Below, piece after piece: positions 1 through 6,270 of a stretch of DNA of 64,000 nt. A program made the position numbers and the translations under genes. The notes beneath the pieces are model-generated. The model saw nothing but the letters and a program-made list of their open reading frames with translations. It was not told the DNA's origin and searched no databases. Source of the stretch: Clostridia bacterium (GTDB taxonomy: Bacteria > Bacillota > Clostridia > Oscillospirales > CAG-382); the NCBI GenBank assembly GCA_017516825.1, contig JAFXBC010000035.1, positions 1 to 64,000 of the forward strand, written 5' to 3'. How positions within the stretch are numbered: position 1 is the stretch's first letter; each line of letters opens with the position of its first letter.

Positions 1-241
1 CAATTCCATACTTGAGAAACTGGATACACAGAACTGTGAGGTGAAATGCGTCTCACTTGTAGCGGATGAAAAGACTCTGTGCGAAAGATTATCAATGGAT
101 GTAGAAAGAGGTATTCGCTCTGAAGATGTAATTGAGAGAAGCATAGCAAGAATACCGATGTATCAAGCATTGGGTACCATTAAAATTGATACCAATGCAA
201 AAACCGTGGCTATGATTGCCAATGAGATAAAGCTGTTGTAA
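1..241 (+). CDS. C-terminal part of a P-loop kinase-like protein (5' end outside the window)
   Basis: The reading frame is open from the left edge (first full codon at position 2) to a TAA at 239-241, so at least 79 C-terminal residues are present and the start lies outside the window. A GTG at 41 could start a short protein, but the open upstream frame argues for a longer gene. The tail has a helix with LCERLSMDVERG, an IERSIAR helix, then KIDTNAKTVAMIANEI. That layout resembles the lid and C-terminal end of small AAA/nucleoside-kinase-type P-loop proteins, where an IDT strand precedes the last helix. Walker A is not in view, so the family call is tentative. The segment is clearly AT-richer than the neighbouring cotJ genes. 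Confidence 0.45.
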   Translation, partial: NSILEKLDTQNCEVKCVSLVADEKTLCERLSMDVERGIRSEDVIERSIARIPMYQALGTIKIDTNAKTVAMIANEIKLL

Positions 242-272
242 TACCGTCAAATTCCAATAGGTCGAACAGATA

Positions 273-300
273 AGAGCAGATGGATGACCCCATCTGCTCT
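273..300. terminator. Stem-loop between convergent genes
   Basis: An 11-bp perfect stem (AGAGCAGATGG at 273-283 with CCATCTGCTCT at 290-300) sits between the end of the kinase-like gene and the end of cotJC. On the plus strand it is followed by CTCTTTTG, a modest T-run. It probably terminates the plus-strand gene and may act on both. Confidence 0.65.
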
Positions 301-313
301 CTCTTTTGTGCGT

Positions 314-913
314 TTATCTCTTGTCAAAGCTGGGATTGTAAGCGTAGAAATTCTTGTAGTCCAGGTCGTCCTGGATCATCCGCATACATTCCCCAAAGCG
401 CTGGAAGTGGACGATCTCGCGCTCACGAAGGAAGCGGATGGGATCACGGACGTCGGCGTCATCGCAGAAGCGCAGGATGTTGTCGTAGGTGGTGCGGGCC
501 TTCTGCTCTGCCCCCATGTCCTCAGAGATGTCGGTGATGGGGTCGCCCTTGGATTGGAGATAAGCCGCGGTGAAGGGCACTCCTGCGGCGGAAACGGGGT
601 AGATCCCGGTGGTGTGATCCACGAAATAGGCATCAAAGCCGGACTTTTGGATCTCCTCCACGGTGAGGTTGCGGGTGAGCTGGTACACGATGGCGCCGAT
701 CATTTCCAGATGGGCCAGCTCCTCCGTGCCGATGTCCGTGAGAGCGCCGATGACGTTCTTGTTGGGCATGGAATACCGTTGGGAGAGATAACGCAGGGAA
801 GCCCCTAATTCACCGTCGGGGCCGCCGAACTGGGTGATGATCAGCTTTGCCAGGGCGGGGTTGGGGTTCTTGATATTCACAGGGTATTGCAGTTTTTTCT
901 CGTATGACCACAT
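314..913 (-). CDS. cotJC: Spore coat protein CotJC, manganese-catalase-like
   Basis: This 199-residue protein belongs to the CotJC family, which shares the ferritin-like di-manganese catalase fold and sits in the inner layers of the endospore coat. The start MWSYEKKLQYPV at 913 was chosen because AAGGAGG lies just upstream. A longer open frame to 1207 runs antisense-like through cotJB and was discarded. Family signatures visible are KLIITQFGGPDGELGASLRYLSQR near the N-terminus, the Glu/His-rich TEELAHLEM helix and REREIVHFQRFGE near the C-terminus, which provide candidate metal ligands. It is the last gene of cotJA-cotJB-cotJC; cotJB stops two bases before its ATG, so the genes are surely co-translated. 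Expression during sporulation in the mother cell is expected from the family. Confidence 0.93.
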   Translation of the reverse strand: MWSYEKKLQYPVNIKNPNPALAKLIITQFGGPDGELGASLRYLSQRYSMPNKNVIGALTDIGTEELAHLEMIGAIVYQLTRNLTVEEIQKSGFDAYFVDHTTGIYPVSAAGVPFTAAYLQSKGDPITDISEDMGAEQKARTTYDNILRFCDDADVRDPIRFLREREIVHFQRFGECMRMIQDDLDYKNFYAYNPSFDKR

Positions 914-914
914 A

Positions 915-1250
915 TCAGTTGCCTCCTTTCCACGGGCGGGCGTTTTCACCGGGAGCGCATCCGCCATTTTGCCGGCAAGTTTGCCGGCAATTTTGCTGGC
1001 AGGTCTGCCATGGCCAGGGATGCTCCGTCCAGGTCCAGCGGTCGCCGTGTACGCCGAAGGAAACGAGAGGGCCGTGGTTCTTCTCAAAGGCGGCGTAAAG
1101 CTCGTCGTATTTCTTTTTGTACGTCTTGTAAAGGGATAACGCCTTGCGGTTGTCCGGGTGGGTGTCCAGATACAGCACCAGCTCGTGGAGGGCAAAGCCG
1201 GTCTCACGGATCTGCTGCAGGGCGGTTTCGTAGGCAGTCACGTTGTTCAT
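915..1250 (-). CDS. cotJB: Spore coat protein CotJB with a Cys-rich tail
   Basis: The first ~80 residues are a typical CotJB: ALQQIRETGFALHELVLYLDTHP, a KKKYDELYAAFE helix, and the hallmark DRWTWTEHPWPW near residues 69-80. Family members usually stop close to this point, so the 111-residue length is unusual. The extra ~30 residues read QTCQQNCRQTC, RQNGGC and then APGENARPWKGGN. The tail is encoded by short imperfect repeats of TTGCCGGCAA type (about 967-1006). Its start codon overlaps the cotJA stop as ATGA (1247-1250). The extra cysteines could serve disulfide cross-linking in the coat, which is inference. Confidence 0.9.
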   Translation of the reverse strand: MNNVTAYETALQQIRETGFALHELVLYLDTHPDNRKALSLYKTYKKKYDELYAAFEKNHGPLVSFGVHGDRWTWTEHPWPWQTCQQNCRQTCRQNGGCAPGENARPWKGGN

Positions 1251-1441
1251 CGGTGCTTTCCTCCTACGAAGGGGAAGTTCAGCGAGCGGAACAGAGTGCC
1301 GTTTTCCAGGGCTTCGTCCTCACCGTAGAGGTTTTCGAAGGGCTGGTTGGGCACATAGGACATGGCAAGGGAAATTTTGGCGGGAAAGGCGCTTTCTTCA
1401 AAGGCCATCATGTCCGCCATGAATTGGTCCAAGGGTTCCAA
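1247..1441 (-). CDS. cotJA: Spore coat protein CotJA (TTG start)
   Basis: The conserved CotJA core is present: KISLAMSYVPNQPFENLY, then EALENGTLFRSL and the NFPFVG end. No ATG is well placed. A TTG at 1441 lies seven bases after AAAGGAGG, the ideal distance, and gives a 64-residue protein beginning (M)EPLDQFMADM. An apparent longer frame reaching 1555 would run backwards through the terminator at 1523-1552 and was rejected. A second candidate start is the ATG at 1420, which has no ribosome-binding site. CotJA interacts with CotJC in known coats. The stop overlaps the cotJB start by four bases. No convincing vegetative promoter was found between the terminator and the gene; CATACCCT (minus strand, 1493-1500) weakly resembles a sporulation sigma-E -10 element. 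Confidence 0.88.
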   Translation of the reverse strand: MEPLDQFMADMMAFEESAFPAKISLAMSYVPNQPFENLYGEDEALENGTLFRSLNFPFVGGKHR

Positions 1442-1522
1442 AGGGAAGCCTCCTTTTTTATTTTGGGGCGGACGATGGTCCTGCCCATTGACAGGGTATG
1501 AAGAATGGCGAAAAAGGGTGAA

Positions 1523-1552
1523 AAAAGCACCCTTCAAGCGGAGGGTGCTTTT
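1523..1552 (-). terminator. Intrinsic terminator of the MATE gene
   Basis: An 11-bp perfect stem (AAAAGCACCCT / AGGGTGCTTTT) is followed on the minus strand by a T-run. It lies 22 bases past the MATE stop and separates that gene from the cotJ operon. Confidence 0.85.
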
Positions 1553-1573
1553 CAATTGCTTTTTTGAGAATAT

Positions 1574-2953
1574 TTACTCCGATCCCTTCAAGGGCTTGAT
1601 CTTTTTGCGGTAAATACGGATAAACAGCACAATGGTGGCGGCAAGGCTGACGAACTCCGCGATGACGAAGGCCCACCAGACCAGATCCACGTTGCCTGCC
1701 AGGCTTAACAGATACGCCACGGGCAACAGCACCAAAAGCTGTCTGCTCAAGGACACGATGGTGGAATAGAACCCGTTGCCCAACGCCTGGAAGGAGGCGG
1801 ACAGGGCGATTGCCACCGCCGCGATGGGGAAGGACCAGGAGATGACCCGCAACGCCACACGGCCGATGGTCAAGAACTCATCCGTCAGGTTAAACAGCCC
1901 CAACAGGAAGTCCGGCGCAAGCTGGAAGGTGAGCCAGCCCGCAAACATCACGCCCAGGGCGATGGAGCAGGTGAGCTTCAGGGTGCGGGTAATGCGGGAG
2001 GGCTTGCGGTAGCCGTAGTTGAAGGCCACGATGGAGATACAGGCGTTGTTCATGCCGAACAGGGGCATAAAGAAGAAGCTCTGGATCTTGTAGTAGATGC
2101 CGAAGACCCCCGTTGCCACCTCGGAGAAGCCCTGGAGAATGCGGTTGATACCGAAGTTCATCACGGCGCCGATGGCCATCATAATGGCGGAGGGGATACC
2201 GATGGCCAGGATCTCCTTGACCAAATGCCACTTGGGGAGGAGGTAAGACAGACGGAAATCCACGTCCTTGTTGAACTTCAGGTTGAAGAACAGCGCCAGG
2301 AGGGCCGCCACCCATTGGCCGATCACCGTGGCGATGGCCGCGCCGGCAATGCCCATTTGGGGGATGCCCAAGGCGGGAACGCCGAAGATGAAAATGGGGT
2401 CCAGGATGATGTTCAAAACCGCACCCGTGCCCTGGGTAAACAGGGTGTAGATGGTTCTGCCCGTAGCCTGGAGCATACGCTCAAACAGCACCTCGAACAC
2501 GATACCCACGATGAAAATACAGCAGATGGCTACGTAGGTGGAGCCGCTTTCCACGGTGAAGGGTACGTCGGATTGCATTTCGAAGAAAGGCCGCGCACCG
2601 AAGAACCCGAAAAGCATGAACAGCACCGTGACGATGGCGGAAAGGAAAATACCGTTCCCCGCCACGCGGCTGCCCCGCTCCCTGTCTCCTTCTCCCAAAA
2701 AGCGGGAGAGCAGAGCGTTCACGCCCACGCCCACGCCGGTGGCAAAGCCGATCTGCAGGTTTTGGATGGGGAACGCCAGGGAAAGCGCCGTGGAGGCCTC
2801 GGGGTTGTATTGGGTGACGTACATGCTGTCTACGATGTTGTAGAGGGCCTGCACCAGCATGGAGGTGATGAGAGGCCACGCCATGTTCAGAAGAAGCTTG
2901 CCTTCCGACATCACCGCCATTTTGTTATCGTTTTTGGAAATGGTCTTGGTCAT
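1574..2953 (-). CDS. MATE family multidrug efflux transporter
   Basis: This 459-residue polytopic membrane protein fits the usual length and layout of MATE antiporters, which expel cationic drugs or metabolites using a Na+ or H+ gradient. The N-terminus carries NMAWPLITSMLVQALYNIVDSMYV, the classic first MATE helix, followed by many hydrophobic segments. The repeat-half signature GIPSAIMMAIGAVMNFGINRIL begins the second half. The C-terminal cytoplasmic end is basic (RIYRKKIKPLKG). AAAAAGGA precedes the ATG. It stands alone between the oxidoreductase operon and cotJ with its own terminator; substrate cannot be told from sequence. Confidence 0.92.
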   Translation of the reverse strand: MTKTISKNDNKMAVMSEGKLLLNMAWPLITSMLVQALYNIVDSMYVTQYNPEASTALSLAFPIQNLQIGFATGVGVGVNALLSRFLGEGDRERGSRVAGNGIFLSAIVTVLFMLFGFFGARPFFEMQSDVPFTVESGSTYVAICCIFIVGIVFEVLFERMLQATGRTIYTLFTQGTGAVLNIILDPIFIFGVPALGIPQMGIAGAAIATVIGQWVAALLALFFNLKFNKDVDFRLSYLLPKWHLVKEILAIGIPSAIMMAIGAVMNFGINRILQGFSEVATGVFGIYYKIQSFFFMPLFGMNNACISIVAFNYGYRKPSRITRTLKLTCSIALGVMFAGWLTFQLAPDFLLGLFNLTDEFLTIGRVALRVISWSFPIAAVAIALSASFQALGNGFYSTIVSLSRQLLVLLPVAYLLSLAGNVDLVWWAFVIAEFVSLAATIVLFIRIYRKKIKPLKGSE

Positions 2954-2977
2954 AAAACGTCCTTTTTGGGGGAGTAA

Positions 2978-3328
2978 TTAACGAAGATCTGCGGTGGCCA
3001 CCAGGTTGGCGCCGAAAAGGTCTGCCAGCAATACGTCCCCGATCTTCACCCCTTCGGGGGCCACGACGCGATTCACCTTTTCCATGGCGGCGAACAGGCT
3101 TTCCTTGGGGATGGGCTTGTCCGTCTTCACGGGGAGCAGCTTGCCGTTTGCCGTCTTCACGGTGGTGGTGAGGGTACGTACCGGGTGAAGCAGCTCGTTT
3201 TTTGCGTAGGGAACGCCACGGGGACAGGTGTTGCCCTCTACGGAAAGGATCTCGCCCTCCTCATTCCGGGTGACGGTGAGGGTACAGCCCATAGGGCAGA
3301 CGATACAAGTCAGTTCGGTTGTCTTCAT
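2978..3328 (-). CDS. DUF1667 family cysteine protein of the FAD-oxidoreductase operon
   Basis: This 116-residue cytosolic protein opens with TCIVCPMGCTLTV and a later NTCPRG, four closely spaced cysteines that probably bind an iron-sulfur cluster or another metal. It then continues YAKNELLHPVRTLTTTV, typical of DUF1667. Family members are almost always encoded with a GlpA-like dehydrogenase and a second flavoprotein, as here, where it is the third gene, 13 bases after the upstream gene stops. A role as electron-transfer partner, in place of the GlpC subunit of other anaerobes, is inferred from context. No GlpC-like gene is present. Confidence 0.85.
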   Translation of the reverse strand: MKTTELTCIVCPMGCTLTVTRNEEGEILSVEGNTCPRGVPYAKNELLHPVRTLTTTVKTANGKLLPVKTDKPIPKESLFAAMEKVNRVVAPEGVKIGDVLLADLFGANLVATADLR

Positions 3329-3341
3329 GGTTGTCCTCCGA

Positions 3342-4583
3342 TTATTCTACGCAAACCGTCAGATCCCCGTTGGCCTCCGAAAGCAGGGCGGGGGAGAGAC
3401 GGACGGATTCCATTTCGCCGGGGGTCATACGGCGTTTTTTCTTGGTGAGAAGCACTTTGTCCCCGCATTTCACGGTGAGCAGGGCGTTATCCGCCACGCT
3501 TCCCACGCGGAAGAACAGGGTGACCTCCTCTTTTGCGCTGTCGATCCGCTGGGGCACGGTGTAACGCACCTTCCCCGCAGGCTTGACGGCCAGGGCGATC
3601 TCCTTTGCGGGAGCGTTCCCCTTGATGTACGCCGCGGCGGCGTTGCCGGCCAGGGCGGCCTCCTCGGAAACGAAGTCCACCAGGTCGTGAACGTGCAACA
3701 CGTTGCCGCAGGCGAACACGCCCTCCAGGGCGGTCTCGCGGTTCTGGTTCACGGTGGCGCCGCCGGTGATGCCGTCCAGGGGGATGCCCGCAGACTTGGT
3801 CAGCTCGTTTTCGGGGAGCAGTCCGCAGGAAAGAAGCAGGGTGTCGCAGGGGATGTAGGTCTCCGTCTCGGGGATCACCTGCAAGCGCTCGTCCACCTTC
3901 GCGATGGAAACGCCGGTGACACGCTCCTTGCCGTGGATGCGGGAGACGGTATGGCTGAGATACAAGGGGATGTCAAAATCCCGCAAGCATTGTACGATGT
4001 TGCGGTTGAGGCCGCCGGAATAGGGCATCAGCTCGCAAACGGCCTTCACTTTCGCCCCCTCCAAAGTCATACGGCGGGCCATGATCAGGCCGATATCACC
4101 GGAGCCCAGGATCACCACCTCTTTGCCGGGCATATAGCCCTCCATGTTCACGAATCTCTGGGCCGTGCCTGCGGTGAAGATCCCCGCGGGACGGGTGCCG
4201 GGAATGTTCAAGGCACCTCTGGGACGCTCTCTGCACCCCATGGCAAGCACCACGGCGGTGGCCTCCAGGGTGAAGATGCCCATCTGCTTGTTCATGGCGG
4301 TGACGGTCTTGTCGGGGGATACGGAAAGCACCATGGTGCCGCAAAGGGACTCAATGCCTCTTTCCTGCACCTGCTGTTCGTACCGTGCGGCGTATTCCGG
4401 GCCGGTAAGCTCCTCCCCGAAGCGGTGGAGCCCAAAGCCGTTGTGGATGCATTGCTGAAGGATGCCTCCCAGGGAGGTATCCCGCTCTAAAATGAGAATA
4501 TCCCGAATACCGCTGTCGTAGGCGGCAACGGCGGCGGCAAGGCCTGCGGGGCCCCCGCCGATGATAACCAAATCTTTTTTCAT
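3342..4583 (-). CDS. FAD/NAD(P)-dependent oxidoreductase (GlpB/GlpA-partner type)
   Basis: The protein is 413 residues from the ATG at 4583, which overlaps the upstream stop as ATGA and has AAAGGAG upstream. It has an N-terminal FAD-binding Rossmann motif (VIIGGGPAGLAAAVAA, residues 6-21) with a following LERDTSLGGILQQC. A second dinucleotide motif VVILGSGDIGLIMARR is near residues 156-171. A late GVFACGNVLHVHDLVD segment is the usual FAD-contacting end of this fold. The cysteine in GILQQCIHNGFG is conserved in this clostridial family. It probably forms a complex with the GlpA-like protein and the DUF1667 protein and passes electrons to NAD or another carrier. The exact electron acceptor is unknown. 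Confidence 0.85.
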   Translation of the reverse strand: MKKDLVIIGGGPAGLAAAVAAYDSGIRDILILERDTSLGGILQQCIHNGFGLHRFGEELTGPEYAARYEQQVQERGIESLCGTMVLSVSPDKTVTAMNKQMGIFTLEATAVVLAMGCRERPRGALNIPGTRPAGIFTAGTAQRFVNMEGYMPGKEVVILGSGDIGLIMARRMTLEGAKVKAVCELMPYSGGLNRNIVQCLRDFDIPLYLSHTVSRIHGKERVTGVSIAKVDERLQVIPETETYIPCDTLLLSCGLLPENELTKSAGIPLDGITGGATVNQNRETALEGVFACGNVLHVHDLVDFVSEEAALAGNAAAAYIKGNAPAKEIALAVKPAGKVRYTVPQRIDSAKEEVTLFFRVGSVADNALLTVKCGDKVLLTKKKRRMTPGEMESVRLSPALLSEANGDLTVCVE

Positions 4584-6025
4584 ACTGATTCTCCTTTCGT
4601 CTTGCCGATCAGGAGTTTGCTGCCCTCTGCACCCTTTTCCACGTCCATGGGGGAACGATCCAGCTCTCTTGCCAGAATCTCCACCAAAAGCGGGGTGCAG
4701 AACCCGCCCTGGCATCTGCCCATACCGCTGCGGAGGCGGTGCTTCAGCCCGTCCAGGGTGGTGGCGCGGGGTGCGCGGTGGATGGCTTCCACGATCTCGC
4801 CCTCCGTCACGGTCTCGCAACGGCAGACCACCCGCCCGAAGGCAGGGTTCTCGCGGATCACGGCGTTCTTTTCCTCCATGGAGAGGGAGGAGAACCAATG
4901 GTAGGACTTCCGCTTGCCGTTAAAGGCTTTGTTTTCCGTCAGTGCCAGCCCTGCTTCCGCCAACAGACCCACCGCGTAGGGGGCAATGGCAGGGGCGGAG
5001 GAAAGGCCGGGAGATTCGATGCCCGCCACCTGGAGGAAGCGGGGATCCTTCTCGGAGAAGCGGATGATAAAGTCTTCCTGATCCGGCACGCTTCTCACCC
5101 CGGTGAAGGAGGTGATGACGGCGCGGTAATTCAGATTGGGCACGCTCTTGGCGGCGGTCTCCCGCACGAAGGCCAGCCCCTCACGGGTGGTGGCGGTGTT
5201 GCCCTTTTCCCCGATGTTCAAGGCGGTGGGGCCTGTCAGCAGGTTGCCGTGAACGGTGGGAGTGACCAGAATGCCCTTGCCCATCTCGTTGGGCGTCTGG
5301 AAAATGGTGTGGGACACGGTGTCCCCTTCGGATTTATCCAATAAGAGGTATTCTCCCGCTCTGGGCTTGATGGAGAAGCTGTCGTCCCCGATGAGGCGGG
5401 AGACCTCGTCGGAGCGGATGCCCGCGCAGTTGACCACGTAATCCGCCTGCAGGGTCTTCTCTCCGCAGGTGAGGACAAAGGATTCCCCGTCCTTTTCAAT
5501 AGCGGTGACGGGAGAAGCCAGCCAAAGCTCCGCCCCGTTGTCCACCGCGTTGCCTGCGGCGGCGATGGCAAGGGAATAGGGGCAGACGATCCCCGCGGAG
5601 GTACAGCGCAAAGCGCCCACCGCTTTGGGAGACAGGTTGGGCTCCAGACGGTGAAGCTCCTCTGCATTCAATACGGAAAGGCCGGGAACGCCGTTTTCCA
5701 GCCCTCTTGCATACAGCTTGCCAACGTGCTCCATTTCCTTTTCGGAAAAAGCCAGCACCAAGGAGCCGTTGTTCTTGTAGGAGACCCCAAGCTCCTCCGT
5801 CAAGGCGGGCATCATAGCCGCGCCCTCCACGTTCAGCTTGGCCTTCAGCGTCCCGGGAACGGGGTCAAACCCGCCGTGGACGATGGCGCTGTTGGCGCCG
5901 CTGGCTCCCGTGGCGATATCCTCTCTCGCTTCGATGAGGACCACCTTCAGCTCGTATTTGGTTAATTCTCTGGCGATCAGGCTACCTACGACCCCCCCGC
6001 CGATGACGGCTACCGTCGGTTTCAT
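4580..6025 (-). CDS. Anaerobic glycerol-3-phosphate dehydrogenase-like FAD protein with BFD-type [2Fe-2S] domain
   Basis: The preferred start is the ATG at 6025 (MKPTVAVIGGG), giving 481 residues; an ATG at 6067 would add 14 residues lacking similarity. Residues 4-15 form the FAD-binding GGGVVG loop, followed by the DAO-type signature GASGANSAIVHGGFD. The C-terminal ~90 residues hold the bacterioferritin-associated-ferredoxin-like cluster domain, with VCRCETVTEGEIVEAI and MGRCQGGFC supplying four cysteines. This architecture matches GlpA-like dehydrogenases that oxidise sn-glycerol 3-phosphate to dihydroxyacetone phosphate. Related 2-hydroxyacid oxidases have the same plan, so the substrate is not certain. 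It is the first gene of the operon. Confidence 0.85.
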   Translation of the reverse strand: MKPTVAVIGGGVVGSLIARELTKYELKVVLIEAREDIATGASGANSAIVHGGFDPVPGTLKAKLNVEGAAMMPALTEELGVSYKNNGSLVLAFSEKEMEHVGKLYARGLENGVPGLSVLNAEELHRLEPNLSPKAVGALRCTSAGIVCPYSLAIAAAGNAVDNGAELWLASPVTAIEKDGESFVLTCGEKTLQADYVVNCAGIRSDEVSRLIGDDSFSIKPRAGEYLLLDKSEGDTVSHTIFQTPNEMGKGILVTPTVHGNLLTGPTALNIGEKGNTATTREGLAFVRETAAKSVPNLNYRAVITSFTGVRSVPDQEDFIIRFSEKDPRFLQVAGIESPGLSSAPAIAPYAVGLLAEAGLALTENKAFNGKRKSYHWFSSLSMEEKNAVIRENPAFGRVVCRCETVTEGEIVEAIHRAPRATTLDGLKHRLRSGMGRCQGGFCTPLLVEILARELDRSPMDVEKGAEGSKLLIGKTKGESV

Positions 6026-6070
6026 GCTTCGCACGTCCCTTCTGAAATGATTTCGGTATTCTAACATCTT

Positions 6071-6099
6071 ATTCTATCACAAAAGGCCGTGGAAATCAA
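6071..6099 (-). promoter_or_regulatory. Promoter of the glycerol-3-phosphate dehydrogenase-like operon
   Basis: On the minus strand TTGATT (6099-6094) and TAGAAT (6076-6071) are separated by 17 bp, about 45 bp before the preferred start codon. Confidence 0.6.
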
Positions 6100-6221
6100 C
6101 CGCAAAAGACCCCTTTTCCGTGGGATTTCGCATTTTTCGAAAAAAAGGAGAAGACAGGCCTTTGCCGCGCGGCTCCCGGGGGTGGGGAAGTACCGGCTTG
6201 TGTTTTCCCCCGGGTACACAA

Positions 6222-6256
6222 AAACTCCGTAAAAGCACTAGGCTCTTACGGAGTTT
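6222..6256 (-). terminator. Intrinsic terminator of the SEDPAP surface-protein gene
   Basis: AAACTCCGTAA (6222-6232) pairs with TTACGGAGTTT (6246-6256), and on the minus strand the stem runs into TTTTTG. It follows the stop of the surface-protein gene. The rest of 6100-6270 holds only a second GC-rich inverted repeat (CCCGGGGG ... CCCCCGGG, about 6176-6213). Confidence 0.85.
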
Positions 6257-6270
6257 CGGTTATTTAAGGA

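Noticed and set aside
1442-1555. N-terminal extension of CotJA
   Set aside because: It would translate the MATE terminator backwards; the TTG at 1441 has an ideal ribosome-binding site.
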